Below, piece by piece: positions 1-9,832 of a DNA stretch of 55,781 nt. A model generated the notes under the pieces. It was not told the origin of the DNA. It searched no databases and saw only the letters and a list, made by a program, of their open reading frames with translations. Source of the stretch: Cerrena zonata (Eukaryota > Basidiomycota > Agaricomycetes > Polyporales > Cerrenaceae); the NCBI GenBank assembly GCA_038087015.1, contig JASBNA010000121.1:1-55781 (forward strand). Direction: 5' to 3'. Each line of letters opens with the position of its first letter. Within the stretch, counting starts at the first letter, position 1. Both the position numbers and the translations under genes were made by a program.

Positions 1-299
1 CGCGTTTTGCTTTCTCAAAAGCTTCGGGACCCCATTCATACCAATCCACCTGTCATAGCTAAGGGAAATGCATGTGTACTAGACGTTTAACCTACTGGAT
101 TGTCCGAATGCTGTAGTAGATACGGGCTCTTGGCTACGGCGAGCCTGTTGAGTGCCTTAGTTGAACTTGCAGACATGTTCCTTGCAGTCTGCCAACGAGG
201 TTGAAGATCGCTGAATCGAAACAGAGAAGTTGCTGGTCTCCGAGTATTGTATAGTTTGCTATTTATCGCAGATTGTATGATGTTTCTCCTGAGCAACAT
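1..299 (-). CDS. DUF255 / SPATA20-like thioredoxin-fold protein, 5' end only
   Basis: This is the N-terminal part of a DUF255 (YyaL/SPATA20) protein that runs off the left edge of the window. I see exon 1 at 96-299 and the start of exon 2 at 1-49, separated by a 46-nt GT-AG intron (50-95). Spliced, the product reads through the family signature NRLAxxKSPYLLQHxxNPVDWYxWG. The ATG at 299 gives an arginine-rich leader suggestive of mitochondrial import, and a second Met about 42 residues later could give a cytosolic form. Family members have an N-terminal thioredoxin-like domain followed by an (alpha/alpha)6 barrel; only the beginning of the first is visible. The exact biochemical role of the family is poorly defined. 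It is divergent from the Derlin gene, with about 300 bp between the two starts. Confidence 0.85.
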
Positions 300-602
300 G
301 ACATGTTGTGGTAAGACTTTGAAACTCGGCACACAAACGGTTCAAGTTGACGTTGCGAGTAGACTGCTCGATCAGTGGTGATGTCATCAGACATTGAACC
401 CTAAACTAGGTGTACACGTTGGTTGAACATGATCGCGTTACTAGTAGGTTCTCACTGAGACTACCAGTGGCAGGTCGCTTTCATTACCACTTGTGCTATA
501 CTCAGATCGCTAGCTACTACTGGAAAGAACTGGATATAGCCTACAGAGATTCTGCTTGATTAACTACTCTCTGTATACGTTCTCAGAGTACATCTATCCG
601 TC
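300..602. promoter_or_regulatory. Shared divergent promoter region of the DUF255 and Derlin genes
   Basis: About 300 bp separates the two divergent start codons, so this stretch must hold both promoters. I see no clear TATA box and no further coding potential. Confidence 0.45.
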
Positions 603-1576
603 ATGTCCTTCATGGATGAAATTCGCAAAATACCTCCTGTCACCCGGTTTCTTTCGGGTTCTCTACTAGCAGTGTCTCTGCCTGTAATGCTGCACATAGT
701 ATCGCCTTACAAGGTCATATTTGTGAGGCAGCTAGTGACACAGAAATTTGAGGTAAGGTAACTCGTTTCCCTCGTCCTAAACCCGCGTAAATGAACAGCT
801 CTACTAGGTTTGGCGTATCTTCACGAGTTTCTTCCTAGGAAGTGAGTGTTTTATGAGAGTTATCTTTGGTATTATAAACTTAAATTCTTCGGATGCATAG
901 GCTCAGGAATAAACTTCCTATTCGACATGCTCATGCTCTAGTAAGCAGAAACTTAATTCTTTCTCAACACTGCTACTAAGGAATATCGCAAGTCGCAACT
1001 CTGATCAGCTAGAGTCGAATCATTATGTTAGAAGATCAGCCGACTATGCATGGCAACTCATCCTAGCCGGAGCAGCCATTGTGGTAAGCATCATCTTTAT
1101 ATGTTCGATTCGGTCATGTTAATTTACTTCTCGTGCAGGCCATGAACCTTCCTTTGGGCTCATTCGTCCACACGCGACCCCTTCTACTTGCTTTAACCTA
1201 TGTGTCTGCACGTCTCGCACCACCAGGGACCCAAACATCCATCTTCGGATTAATCTCTATCCCTCTCCAATATTTCCCTTATGCCTTGATCGCGCTCGAC
1301 TTGATCATGGGCGGTCCACAGGCTGCAGCATCAAGTATTACCGGTGCTGTGGTTGGTCATCTATGGTGGTGGGGTGTTTGGGAAACCAGGGTGCTAGAAG
1401 CGTTCGGAAAGGCCCCTACTTTGTTACGCTCATATATCACCAATTCCGACGGTCCTGCTACCGCTGGTGTTGGGGCAAGTGGCTCGGGTGTACATGTTGT
1501 CCCACCACGACGGGCGAGAGAAGAAGCCGCTACCACAGGACACCGATGGGGCTCCGGTAATAGACTCGGGAGTTGA
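603..1576 (+). CDS. Derlin (Der1-like ER membrane protein)
   Basis: Five exons (603-752, 808-841, 901-940, 993-1083, 1139-1576) join in frame to a protein of 250 residues. The N-terminus carries the Derlin signature IPPVTR, followed by hydrophobic segments, VWRIFTSFFL, then FLFDMLMLYR and a LE-x-RRSADY stretch; the last membrane segments lie in exon 5 (LIMGGPQAA to LWWWGVWE). Derlins are rhomboid-fold pseudoproteases in the ER membrane that help retrotranslocate misfolded proteins with Cdc48/p97 and the Hrd1 ligase. The length (usually 210-260 aa) and motif order fit. Exon 4 must begin at 993 rather than at the earlier AG at 980, because the earlier site would create a TAG codon. The C-terminal tail is basic and polar. 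Confidence 0.9.
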
Positions 1577-2075
1577 TAGCAAGTTTTCGATTACTACTGA
1601 TGTATTATGACGGTACATATCACCACGATATTCTATCCTACGATGGGTTTGAAGCCAGCGTGCGTGCAGTCAAGAGGGTAAACGCGCTGCTTCTTCACAA
1701 GTGACATTAACAACAAGAACAGCACAACGGCATGCCACTGGACCCTGACCTCAGCGCCCGAACATCAGAGCATTATTCTGTCGGTGATTCAATTGAAGCA
1801 GAGGTATGTAGCCATCACCTTTCATAGATTGATGGAGCTCAGACGAATACCTCGGATAGGCTGTCGACATAAGCCTCTCGTAATTGTAATGAAGTCTGGG
1901 GCCTTCTGTATAATAGTCGATGTACCATGCCTGCCGGCAGTTCGAATTCGGCATGACAGAACCTCATTCCCTTGATTCCTATACTGCCTCCCGGTGATCA
2001 TTTCTTATTCCAATCTGATACTTATTGCCCTTGCACCCAGGAGAGTTTATGCATACCTTTTTCCACGAGTGCGCC
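1577..2075. other. Intergenic stretch, no gene seen
   Basis: This lies between the Derlin stop and the next gene. It holds only short overlapping ORFs with no recognisable motif and no repeat. It should contain the Derlin 3' end and the promoter of the following gene. Confidence 0.5.
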
Positions 2076-3236
2076 ATGCACGTTTCCTCTGTTACTCTAC
2101 TCAATGCTGTTGTCGTATTGTCAACCTTTATTCCATGGACTTCGGCGACTGTGTGCTTTTCACAGTACAATTGGGCAAGTGACTGAAAGGATCGTCGTCG
2201 TTGTGGCCTGAACTAACGTGGCACAGATGAATAATATCATGTTTCAAAATCCGTGCACGGTGGCAGGGTTTCTCAACTCTCAATGCGCAGAAGATCCATC
2301 GAGTAAGACCCCCTTCCAATCACATTTGAAAAGAGGTTCATGTATTCGTTTTCGCCAGAATCGGTGGTTTGGCCAGTGCCCGTGAACCATACTACATATC
2401 CCGTACCTGGCGATCCAAATGCTTTTCCCGTCTCACCGTGTGTCTGCAACACCATCTATTACAACATGATCCAGGCGTGTTCTAAGTGCCAAGGTCTGTT
2501 TATTGGGCCGTAAGTACTCCATTCAGTGATACCCTTACATTAGATTTTAACGCAGTTGACAGCTGGTCGGATTGGCAAAGGAATTGTCCTACTAAGAATA
2601 CCACCATGTTAGTGACCGCCTTTGTCAACACTCCCTCATCCTCACCCCTTATATTCATGTCCAATTCGCTTTCAGGTTTCTCAAACCAATCCCGGCCAGG
2701 ACCATGATCCCACTATGGGCCTACCAAGACGTTCTCAAAACCAACTTCTTCAATCCAGCGACAGCGCTCCTCGTCTCTGGTAAGAAAGTCCCCAATGCGC
2801 TGCTCTTGTCACCCAAAGGACGCATTGCCATGATCGTCCTGAGCTCTATTGGTGGATTTTTCGCATTGATATCTGCGACGTTCTCCTGTTGGAGAATATG
2901 CAAACGAGGACAGCGGAGTGGTGTCCCCTCAGACTCGGAATCACCGGATACTGATGGTGACGATGGAGAAGATAAAGAGCAGCAACAGGGCCTCTTGGAT
3001 GCAGGAGCTCCTATGGGCACGACCGAAACTGCTGAAGTTGATAAAGTTCCTTATACCGACACGTCCTTTGCTCCGCAATTCAACGACAAGGTATGTTCTG
3101 ATCACACTCGGTGTTATTTGTATGTTGACAACATGCCTAGAATGGTGAAAGTTCGTCAGGCTATTCGCCTTCCGTGGATCATCAAGGTCAAGGGACCTAT
3201 CAACCTGGCCTATACTGGAATACTACTCAGAAATGA
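2076..3236 (+). CDS. Secreted or type I membrane protein of unknown function, Cys-rich ectodomain
   Basis: I recognise the architecture of a common basidiomycete family without known function: a secretion signal, a cysteine-containing ectodomain (QNPCTVAGFLNSQC, then CVCNTIYYNMIQACSKCQG, then WSDWQRNCP and PLWAYQDV...FNPATA), one membrane span (IAMIVLSSIGGFFALISATF) and an acidic Ser/Asp/Gln-rich cytoplasmic tail. Exons I support are 2227-2302, one ending in the phase-2 donor before 2510, the WSDWQRN exon, 2676-3090 and 3141-3236. The N-terminus is unresolved. A good signal peptide starts at ATG 2076 (MHVSSVTLLNAVVVLST), but its frame does not splice cleanly to the exon at 2227. A start at 2104 does splice in phase, but its signal is poorer. 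The last intron (3091-3140) is inferred; reading through it would end at 3261. Confidence 0.6.
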
Positions 3237-3644
3237 TTACATGAAAGAGCGGTCATTGTAGCACTCTCGGGGATAGAACCAAGGAGAAATATGATTTGAT
3301 TATTTCTGGATAGTTTCAGTTGTATTATACCTGGTCAATGTCATCAAAATGCATCTACCAGTATTTTAACGAACGATGGCATGTAACATATGTCCGTCTG
3401 GGTTTAGATTGTATGGCGATGTGTACCCTTGTCCCACAGGATGATCAAAGATTTGAGAGCGTCCTTCCGCTGCTTCTCCGAATACCAGAATTTTATATCC
3501 AAATATAGCTAACAGCTTCTGAGTTTCACTACGACAAAACATCATTCATTTGGAAACATAAAATAGAAGACAACGAATCCAAAACTACATTCCTTTACAG
3601 TTCCATTTGTCACATACCAGTTGGCGTAACATTCAGATCAATAT
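3237..3644. other. Convergent intergenic stretch
   Basis: This separates the stop codons of the membrane-protein gene and the AUDH gene. I see no coding potential or repeat in it; it probably holds the two 3' untranslated regions. Confidence 0.5.
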
Positions 3645-6600
3645 TCAATCATAGACTGGAACCAATTGCCACTTTGGAGCCTCAACCGTATCAATGTGAT
3701 TCTCAAGGATGACCTGTTGAGTCAAATTTAGTGATGGTCGCATAACAAAAACGAAGGTCATACCGGGGTAACAGCTAGGTGTCCGTATTTCTTGTATGAA
3801 AGAGCTAAGCCCTTCGTCGCGACGAGTCGCAAGCTGACAAATTGATTAACAGAAGAACGTCTTTATGTTTAGTTCTTGAAGACGTACCTTATTTCCCCAC
3901 TGGGATGTTTATCGATAGACCAACTGGACGTTAAGGACATATTCGCAGGGGAATGGGTACCCATAAGCGACTGTCCTTCGACAGGGGGCCATCTGGAAGC
4001 GAGAAGGGAGCCTGTCTTAACGTGCTTGATTTGATAGAGATTTGTACCATCAACCCGGATGATCTTCCACTATTGAGTGACGGAGATCAGTAAATATCTC
4101 AGGCGAGAAAGACGAGTATCACCTCTTGAGGGGCAAGTCCTGCCAGAACGGGTGTGCCATCGGTGGCGCTCTCGTCTTTGAGACCAATAAAGCCGGCAGC
4201 GTTGGACTTGATACTAAAACTTCCGCTAAGAAGGCTGGTAGGATGATCACCAAATGTGTCGAAGGACGGGAATTCGAATGCAACCCAGACATCGTAGGAT
4301 TGCATTCCATTGGGACTCTTGTCTCCGGCGAGCCAAGCTACAGATCATATTAGTTGAGACATGTAAAATGAGTGAAAGTAGCGTACCGTGCCATGGATAG
4401 TCGACAGTATCATTCTTACGAAGCAATGGTAGACCGTCGAGGCCGGTATGCCAAAGGGGTCCGTGCTCGTGAAGAGCAGGGACAACGACGAGACCGGTAT
4501 CGTCCAAGTTTGGTTTGTCCGGATTGAACTTGTCGTCAGCAACTTTGGCCCATCGCATGCCGCCATGACCAGTTCCATTCACGATACACGCGTGAATTTC
4601 GCAGAAGGACTTTTCAACGTGATTGTGGAAGCCAGCGGAAACACCGACACCAGCGGTCCAAAGTTGAATATGAGCTATGACGTCGTCCGAGTCGTCGGCG
4701 TAGCGAACGTGGAATCCAACGAGGTTATAAAATTCGAGACCCTGATAAGTAATACGAGATAACGTTCAGAAAAGTGTGAATAATGAATATTATGCTTACC
4801 TTGAATCGACCATTCGCCCACGGGGCGTCTTCAACTTTGACCCACGGGAAGGACATAGCTCGAACCTGCACAGGATAAGGTTCGGGAATGATGTTGCGAG
4901 CGACGACTTGCTTCATGTTCTCATAGGGTGGTTGGATTGCATTTGACGACTTCTTGAACAGAACAAAGATGGCACCCTCGTCCTCGCTCTGGACATGGTC
5001 GTTGTGAACAGTCATTTCCACTCTTGAGAACGGTTTGGTCGCTAAAACACGTTTCTCATTGCGACCAGTCGTATTGTCGTCCCACGATACGACACCAAAC
5101 ATGACCTTCACTCCAGATCCAGCTGGGACCTTGTACGTGGTGTTGGGAGGAAGAACGACCAAGGTAAGTTTCCTGGCAGCAACATCGAGAAATTCAACCT
5201 CGGATACGAATCTGGTCGTAGCGGGTCTCGGTACGCGGAAGCAGACTTCGTTCTGCAACTTCTCTGCAGTAATTCCAACAGCGCTGTAGCCGTTGATTGC
5301 ACAGTTGGGTGATTCGAAATACCCTGGTACAGAGTACGAGATTGTAGAAAAATCCTTGCATATTAGATTAGCAAAGATGACAGGCGTAAGAAGGTAATAA
5401 ACATACTAAATGTCCATTGGACGAATAATCGGCCACAGCTATCCTACCGGCTGACTCGTTGCTCAGTTTGATCATGGAGAATTTCCCCTTCTCGAGGTCG
5501 ATGGCTAAACATTAGGCATGAATACTCAACTCCGTGTAGGTATAATAACAAACTTACGCTTAAAACACCAAACGCCAGTCTTGTCGAATGAAGGAGGTTC
5601 AGAACCCATCATTGCGACAAGGAGTTCGTCAGTGCCGTCGCCATCAATATCGGCACAAACGACTTGGTGAATACTACCCGTAAAACCGTCGTTGAGTGGT
5701 CCGAAATCATGTAAAACATGGCGCTTCCATTCGAGATCGATAATACCATGTTTGGACTTGCGGGACTTGGTGTAGACAGAAACCGTGTTGCCGTGGAGTC
5801 CCTAGGACAGTCTTCGTTAGTTTCATCTCCGACATTCTCCCAAGCGACCATCTCTTACCTCAGAAGATCCGACATATCCTGCATAATCATCATCCACACG
5901 CCCAACAGCAGCTGATCCAGCGCCCCAATAAGGCGAGTTGGGGTGAGCATCCTTAGATAAACCTCTCCCGACGTTAAATATCTCCCAATTTCCGCGTTCG
6001 AACCAAATAAAATCAACACCATCCCGACCAGCGAGCAATACTCTGTCAAGACCACCCTGAGGATCGGGAATAACTACCAACTCATGGACGAGAGTCCGTG
6101 TCATGACGCACTCGGCGGGCCAAAGATCAAAACTGTTCTTTGGATGATCAGGCTGAGTGTAAATAATGACCGGAGCGGGCGTGGTAAAGTCGGAGGATTT
6201 GACGACGATAGGCACGGCACAGATTTGGATACGATCTTTGCGAGTGAAATGACCAACCCCAATACGATGCATACCTGGGCTAGAACCGATAGTGTGTCGC
6301 TTCCAATTGCTCGCGTTTATATCGCCAGTATTTTCAAGCCAGCTAACGCGCCCGCCGTCGGGCCAGATGTCATTCATCGAAGATCCGTATCGGTCTGTTA
6401 TGATGACTGTTTTACAGATTCATTGGGATTGGTATGAATATTAATATTAATATTGAAAGGAGACACGTACCATCATTGAAACCATTACCAGTGATGTCAG
6501 CATATGCCATCGCTACTGGAAACTCGAGACTAGCAAGTGGACGTCGGTTCCACGTGGGTGTTCTGCGGTTGTAAATTCGTTAAGGAGAGTCTAAAACAAT

Positions 6601-6850
6601 AATGCTGCACGTACTTATTCTTCGGGTTGCGCGGATTGATAAACATCTCAATGTTGCTTGGAGAGCCGTAGGAGCCAAGACCGTAGCCGATGAGGTTTTG
6701 TCCTGTCTTGTCCGATGTACGGAACGGAAATGCTTCGATCCAATAGCCATCTTTACGCCCGACTTCAACCTGCTCGCGGATGAAAGAAGGTACAGAGGCA
6801 GGAGAATTGGTGGTGTGGGCTGAACAGCCCATGGAATGTCTTTGGAACAT
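3645..6850 (-). CDS. Aldos-2-ulose dehydratase (AUDH)
   Basis: Eleven exons (6615-6850, 6471-6562, 5859-6406, 5558-5801, 5407-5504, 4800-5354, 4387-4741, 4123-4337, 3888-4069, 3764-3833, 3645-3713) join in phase to 887 residues, close to the roughly 900 aa of the Phanerochaete enzyme. The family dehydrates 2-keto sugars: D-glucosone towards cortalcerone, and 1,5-anhydro-D-fructose to ascopyrone M and microthecin. The N-terminal half resembles a beta-propeller with FG-GAP-like repeats (DITGNGFND, DIDGDGTDE). A cupin-type metal site is visible as His630-x-His632...Glu639-x-His641 in GFHNHVEKSFCEIH. The C-terminal 90 residues form an extra beta-rich domain. No signal peptide is seen. It is divergent from pyranose 2-oxidase, which makes its substrate. 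Confidence 0.9.
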
Positions 6851-6927
6851 GGTGATACTATTAGGCGTGAAGCTATCGTGAATTCAGATGATACAGAGCG
6901 ATGAGAAAGCGAGGGGATGAAAGATAG

Positions 6928-6935
6928 ATTATATA
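6928..6935 (-). promoter_or_regulatory. TATA box of the AUDH gene
   Basis: TATATAAT on the minus strand, about 78 nt upstream of the AUDH ATG at 6850. The distance matches the TATA box of the divergent P2O gene. Confidence 0.6.
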
Positions 6936-9761
6936 TGTGCCCTTTTCTTAGATGCACATGCGCTAGTATACCATGCTTGCGTGGACTGTTAAGTCCAACA
7001 CACATTCGTCATACGTGCATGAGCACCTCCGCTATGACGAGATGCTTTACACGTCTATGCATGACATTTGATAAACAGGCGGAGGTATGGACTGTCCTAA
7101 AATTAACGCATTGGTCACTGGGGTCCTGCGTGTCTTGGCTTCTCCACTCGCCGACATCGTAAGCACCATGTCCATATCCATAGAATGTACAAAGAACGCT
7201 AAAGGGGATGATGCGGTCAATTAATGAAAGTTACATCTGTCAAAGACTTGCCAGTTAGATGGGAGAAGCAATTTGTGTTCACCCACCTCAGCCGACTTCA
7301 CGCGCCACTTCTAACGTTCCGAAAGAAAGTTTCATGAATAAGATACCTCTTCTATTCCGGAGCGAGGCCGGACTAAGAGCCTCTGTATACTGGTTTCATA
7401 GACTGGGTGGTGAATGGATCTGAAATTCGAATCGGATCTTCGCCTGGAGCTTCGTTATCATGACCCGGGTCCTACGTCTTCAAGATGCTTTCACTGGCAT
7501 GTTATGGAAGCGTAGTAGGTCTAGGCCCTTGTAATAACTGACAAGTCTCCATCGTCCAAGCAAGTAGGTAGTTACACGCCGTTCGACACCAGTACAATTC
7601 GACAATCATAGACCAGTGTTCATAATTCCTTTCGAGTTCGACAAGTGCAGTCACGGTAGGTTACTGCCAGTGGCGGCAAGCTTGGCTGTTGGGCGCTCAA
7701 CTGCACTCGGGTTTGCTTATCTTATCGGAATATAGTGGTGCCTAGATCCAAGATCATGGTGACCTGGACTCGGAAATAGATGATCGACTTACGAGTTACG
7801 ATGGCCATCGTTAAAACTTAGAATGTCTCGTTGCTCTGATGACCGTTTCAGAAGGATCAGAGATATCGCAGGTTCTTGAGGGTTCTTAAACCCACCACCG
7901 CAGGAATATGTTCAAATACCTTGTTAAAGAGACGACAGGACTGGTTAACGTTTATAATTAACCTTAAACCGTTCGTTCATGTTTGCTACAACGTCAAGGA
8001 AGTATGAGTTTTCCCCATTTGTCTTTTTGACGTGAGACTCAGCGAGAGGGTGGACGTTCCCTTCAGATCCTCAAGAACTGCACAACGCTCGTTGGCCTCT
8101 AGGCTGCTGAGGTCTGGAGTTTTAGTAATATATAGATAGAAAATATGACTTTTACCTGTACTCTGAAATATGCTACTCGACGATGTTGATTGAATGAGTT
8201 TGAACGTTGGAAGACTCGATAATCAATATCATGATCGCTACCTGATGCGGATAAGAAAGGTGGAGAGAGCGCCTAGTATTGAATCCTTCTTTTCTCAATA
8301 CCGTGAACGCCGCTGTGGTCACAATAACGAGCTTCACTACGAGACGTCTAATGATTTTGAAGTAAGCCTAGAGCTGTATCACATTTCTCATATTCTCACT
8401 AAAGTCTGGTGATCAACGTGACTTTTCAGATTGTTCGCAGGGCGGCTTAAACACGAGTCTCAGATGTTGGTATGAGTGATGGTCGTTCTCTCAGTCCTAG
8501 AGGCTGGAAACGAGTCTAGGTATGAATAAGTATGAAAAATATATCACCTTTTTGCTCCATCCTGTGTAGAGAATAGAATGTTCTTCGCCTTCCCGTCGAC
8601 AGGCTCGTACGTGCATCGCTTCTAAAGCAGTGAACACGAAGGTATTCTTGTACAGGACTGACCTTTATTCTTTGTCACCCAAGTCTATCGCAAACTGAAT
8701 CACTGTACACGTCAAATTATGATTGATGTATGCGGTCTAGGTGCGTAGTGCTTCTCTTTGGACGTTTATGCAGCTCATGTGAGGATCGCTAGACACAGAT
8801 TAGGATGTAAATGTGCAACGTGTCCTTTTCACCTTCACACGTGTCCCGGTGATAGAGGAACAGTCCTCAAATGGGGTCAGGCCCGGACTTCTTTTTGAGT
8901 GAGTGGCCTTCCACAACTCGCCATCGACGTGCGCTCATGATAGAATCACAGACGCCACAGGGTCGCTCCCACTTCTCCAGCCTGTTCTAACTGTCAAAGT
9001 GACTTGAAGTGGATCCTGAAAGTTGAGAAGGCCTACCATGGATATTGATATTCCAAGAGATTTATCATCCAATCATTCCAATGCGTTAATCGGCTCTCCA
9101 TATTCTGTCGGTCTCAACAAAAACCGACCTCTTGGCGAACTATACCCTTTGGCTCTCCATAGAGCTCCAAGGGAGGTGTTCGAGGGCAAAGCTTCCACCA
9201 GGGAGCATCTGCAAATTCCACCGGCGCGTGAGTCACGACTGTTCCGACAAGGTTTCGGAAATAACGATATAAACACAGGTACGTTGGTCATGTTATTTCG
9301 TCGGATTGTCTTCCGATGCTCTAGATCTGTTGAGGTGGTGAAGTAATGATTTACGAGTACCTTATTCGGGAGCGCGTTCACAAACCCATTACACTCCTTT
9401 ACCGCCTCAAGAAAGCTTAATACCCAAATGACCTATATTATCAATACACCGACGCCTACACTGTATGTTGTGACTTATATTATACCATTCTACAACGTAA
9501 GGTCATTCTACACGAATTTTGTGATCATATGAACCGGATTACAAACTATTGACGACTAGTTGTGGATGACGTTACGATCGGCTAGGTGACCCAGCTACTT
9601 GGCAATATCCATCACCTACTGGGGGTAATACTGACCGCTCCCTATCAAATGGAATCCTGTCATTCTCTGCTATCCGATATAGCACTTGCGAACGGAGCTT
9701 CTGTCGCATGGACATAGCTTGACATCATCACCGGTACGCATTTTTTCCCGCTAGAAAACAG

Positions 9762-9769
9762 TATATAAG
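9762..9769 (+). promoter_or_regulatory. TATA box of the P2O gene
   Basis: TATATAAG lies 71 nt upstream of the P2O ATG at 9833. The intervening leader is short and pyrimidine-rich just before the start. Confidence 0.65.
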
Positions 9770-9832
9770 ACCTACAGATTTGCGAGGAACTCTCAGCGTC
9801 CCTCAACGTTTCGTATTCTTCCTCTTGTAACT

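Larger units (their letters stand above)
6851..9832. other. 3-kb spacer between the divergent AUDH and P2O genes
   Basis: This is an unusually long spacer for this gene-dense window. I find no recognisable gene: the longest ORFs (about 100 codons near 9023-9381, on both strands) overlap each other in antisense and show no motif. It carries a TATA box next to each flanking gene and presumably the shared control region of the pair. No LTR fragment or transposase remnant is evident by eye. Confidence 0.5.

Noticed and set aside
980..992. AG at 980 as the acceptor of Derlin exon 4
   Set aside because: It would create a TAG at the junction; the AG at 992 restores the family sequence.
9023..9381. 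Two ORFs of about 100 codons on opposite strands in the P2O-AUDH spacer
   Set aside because: They overlap in antisense, have no recognisable motif, and neither shows a credible splice extension.
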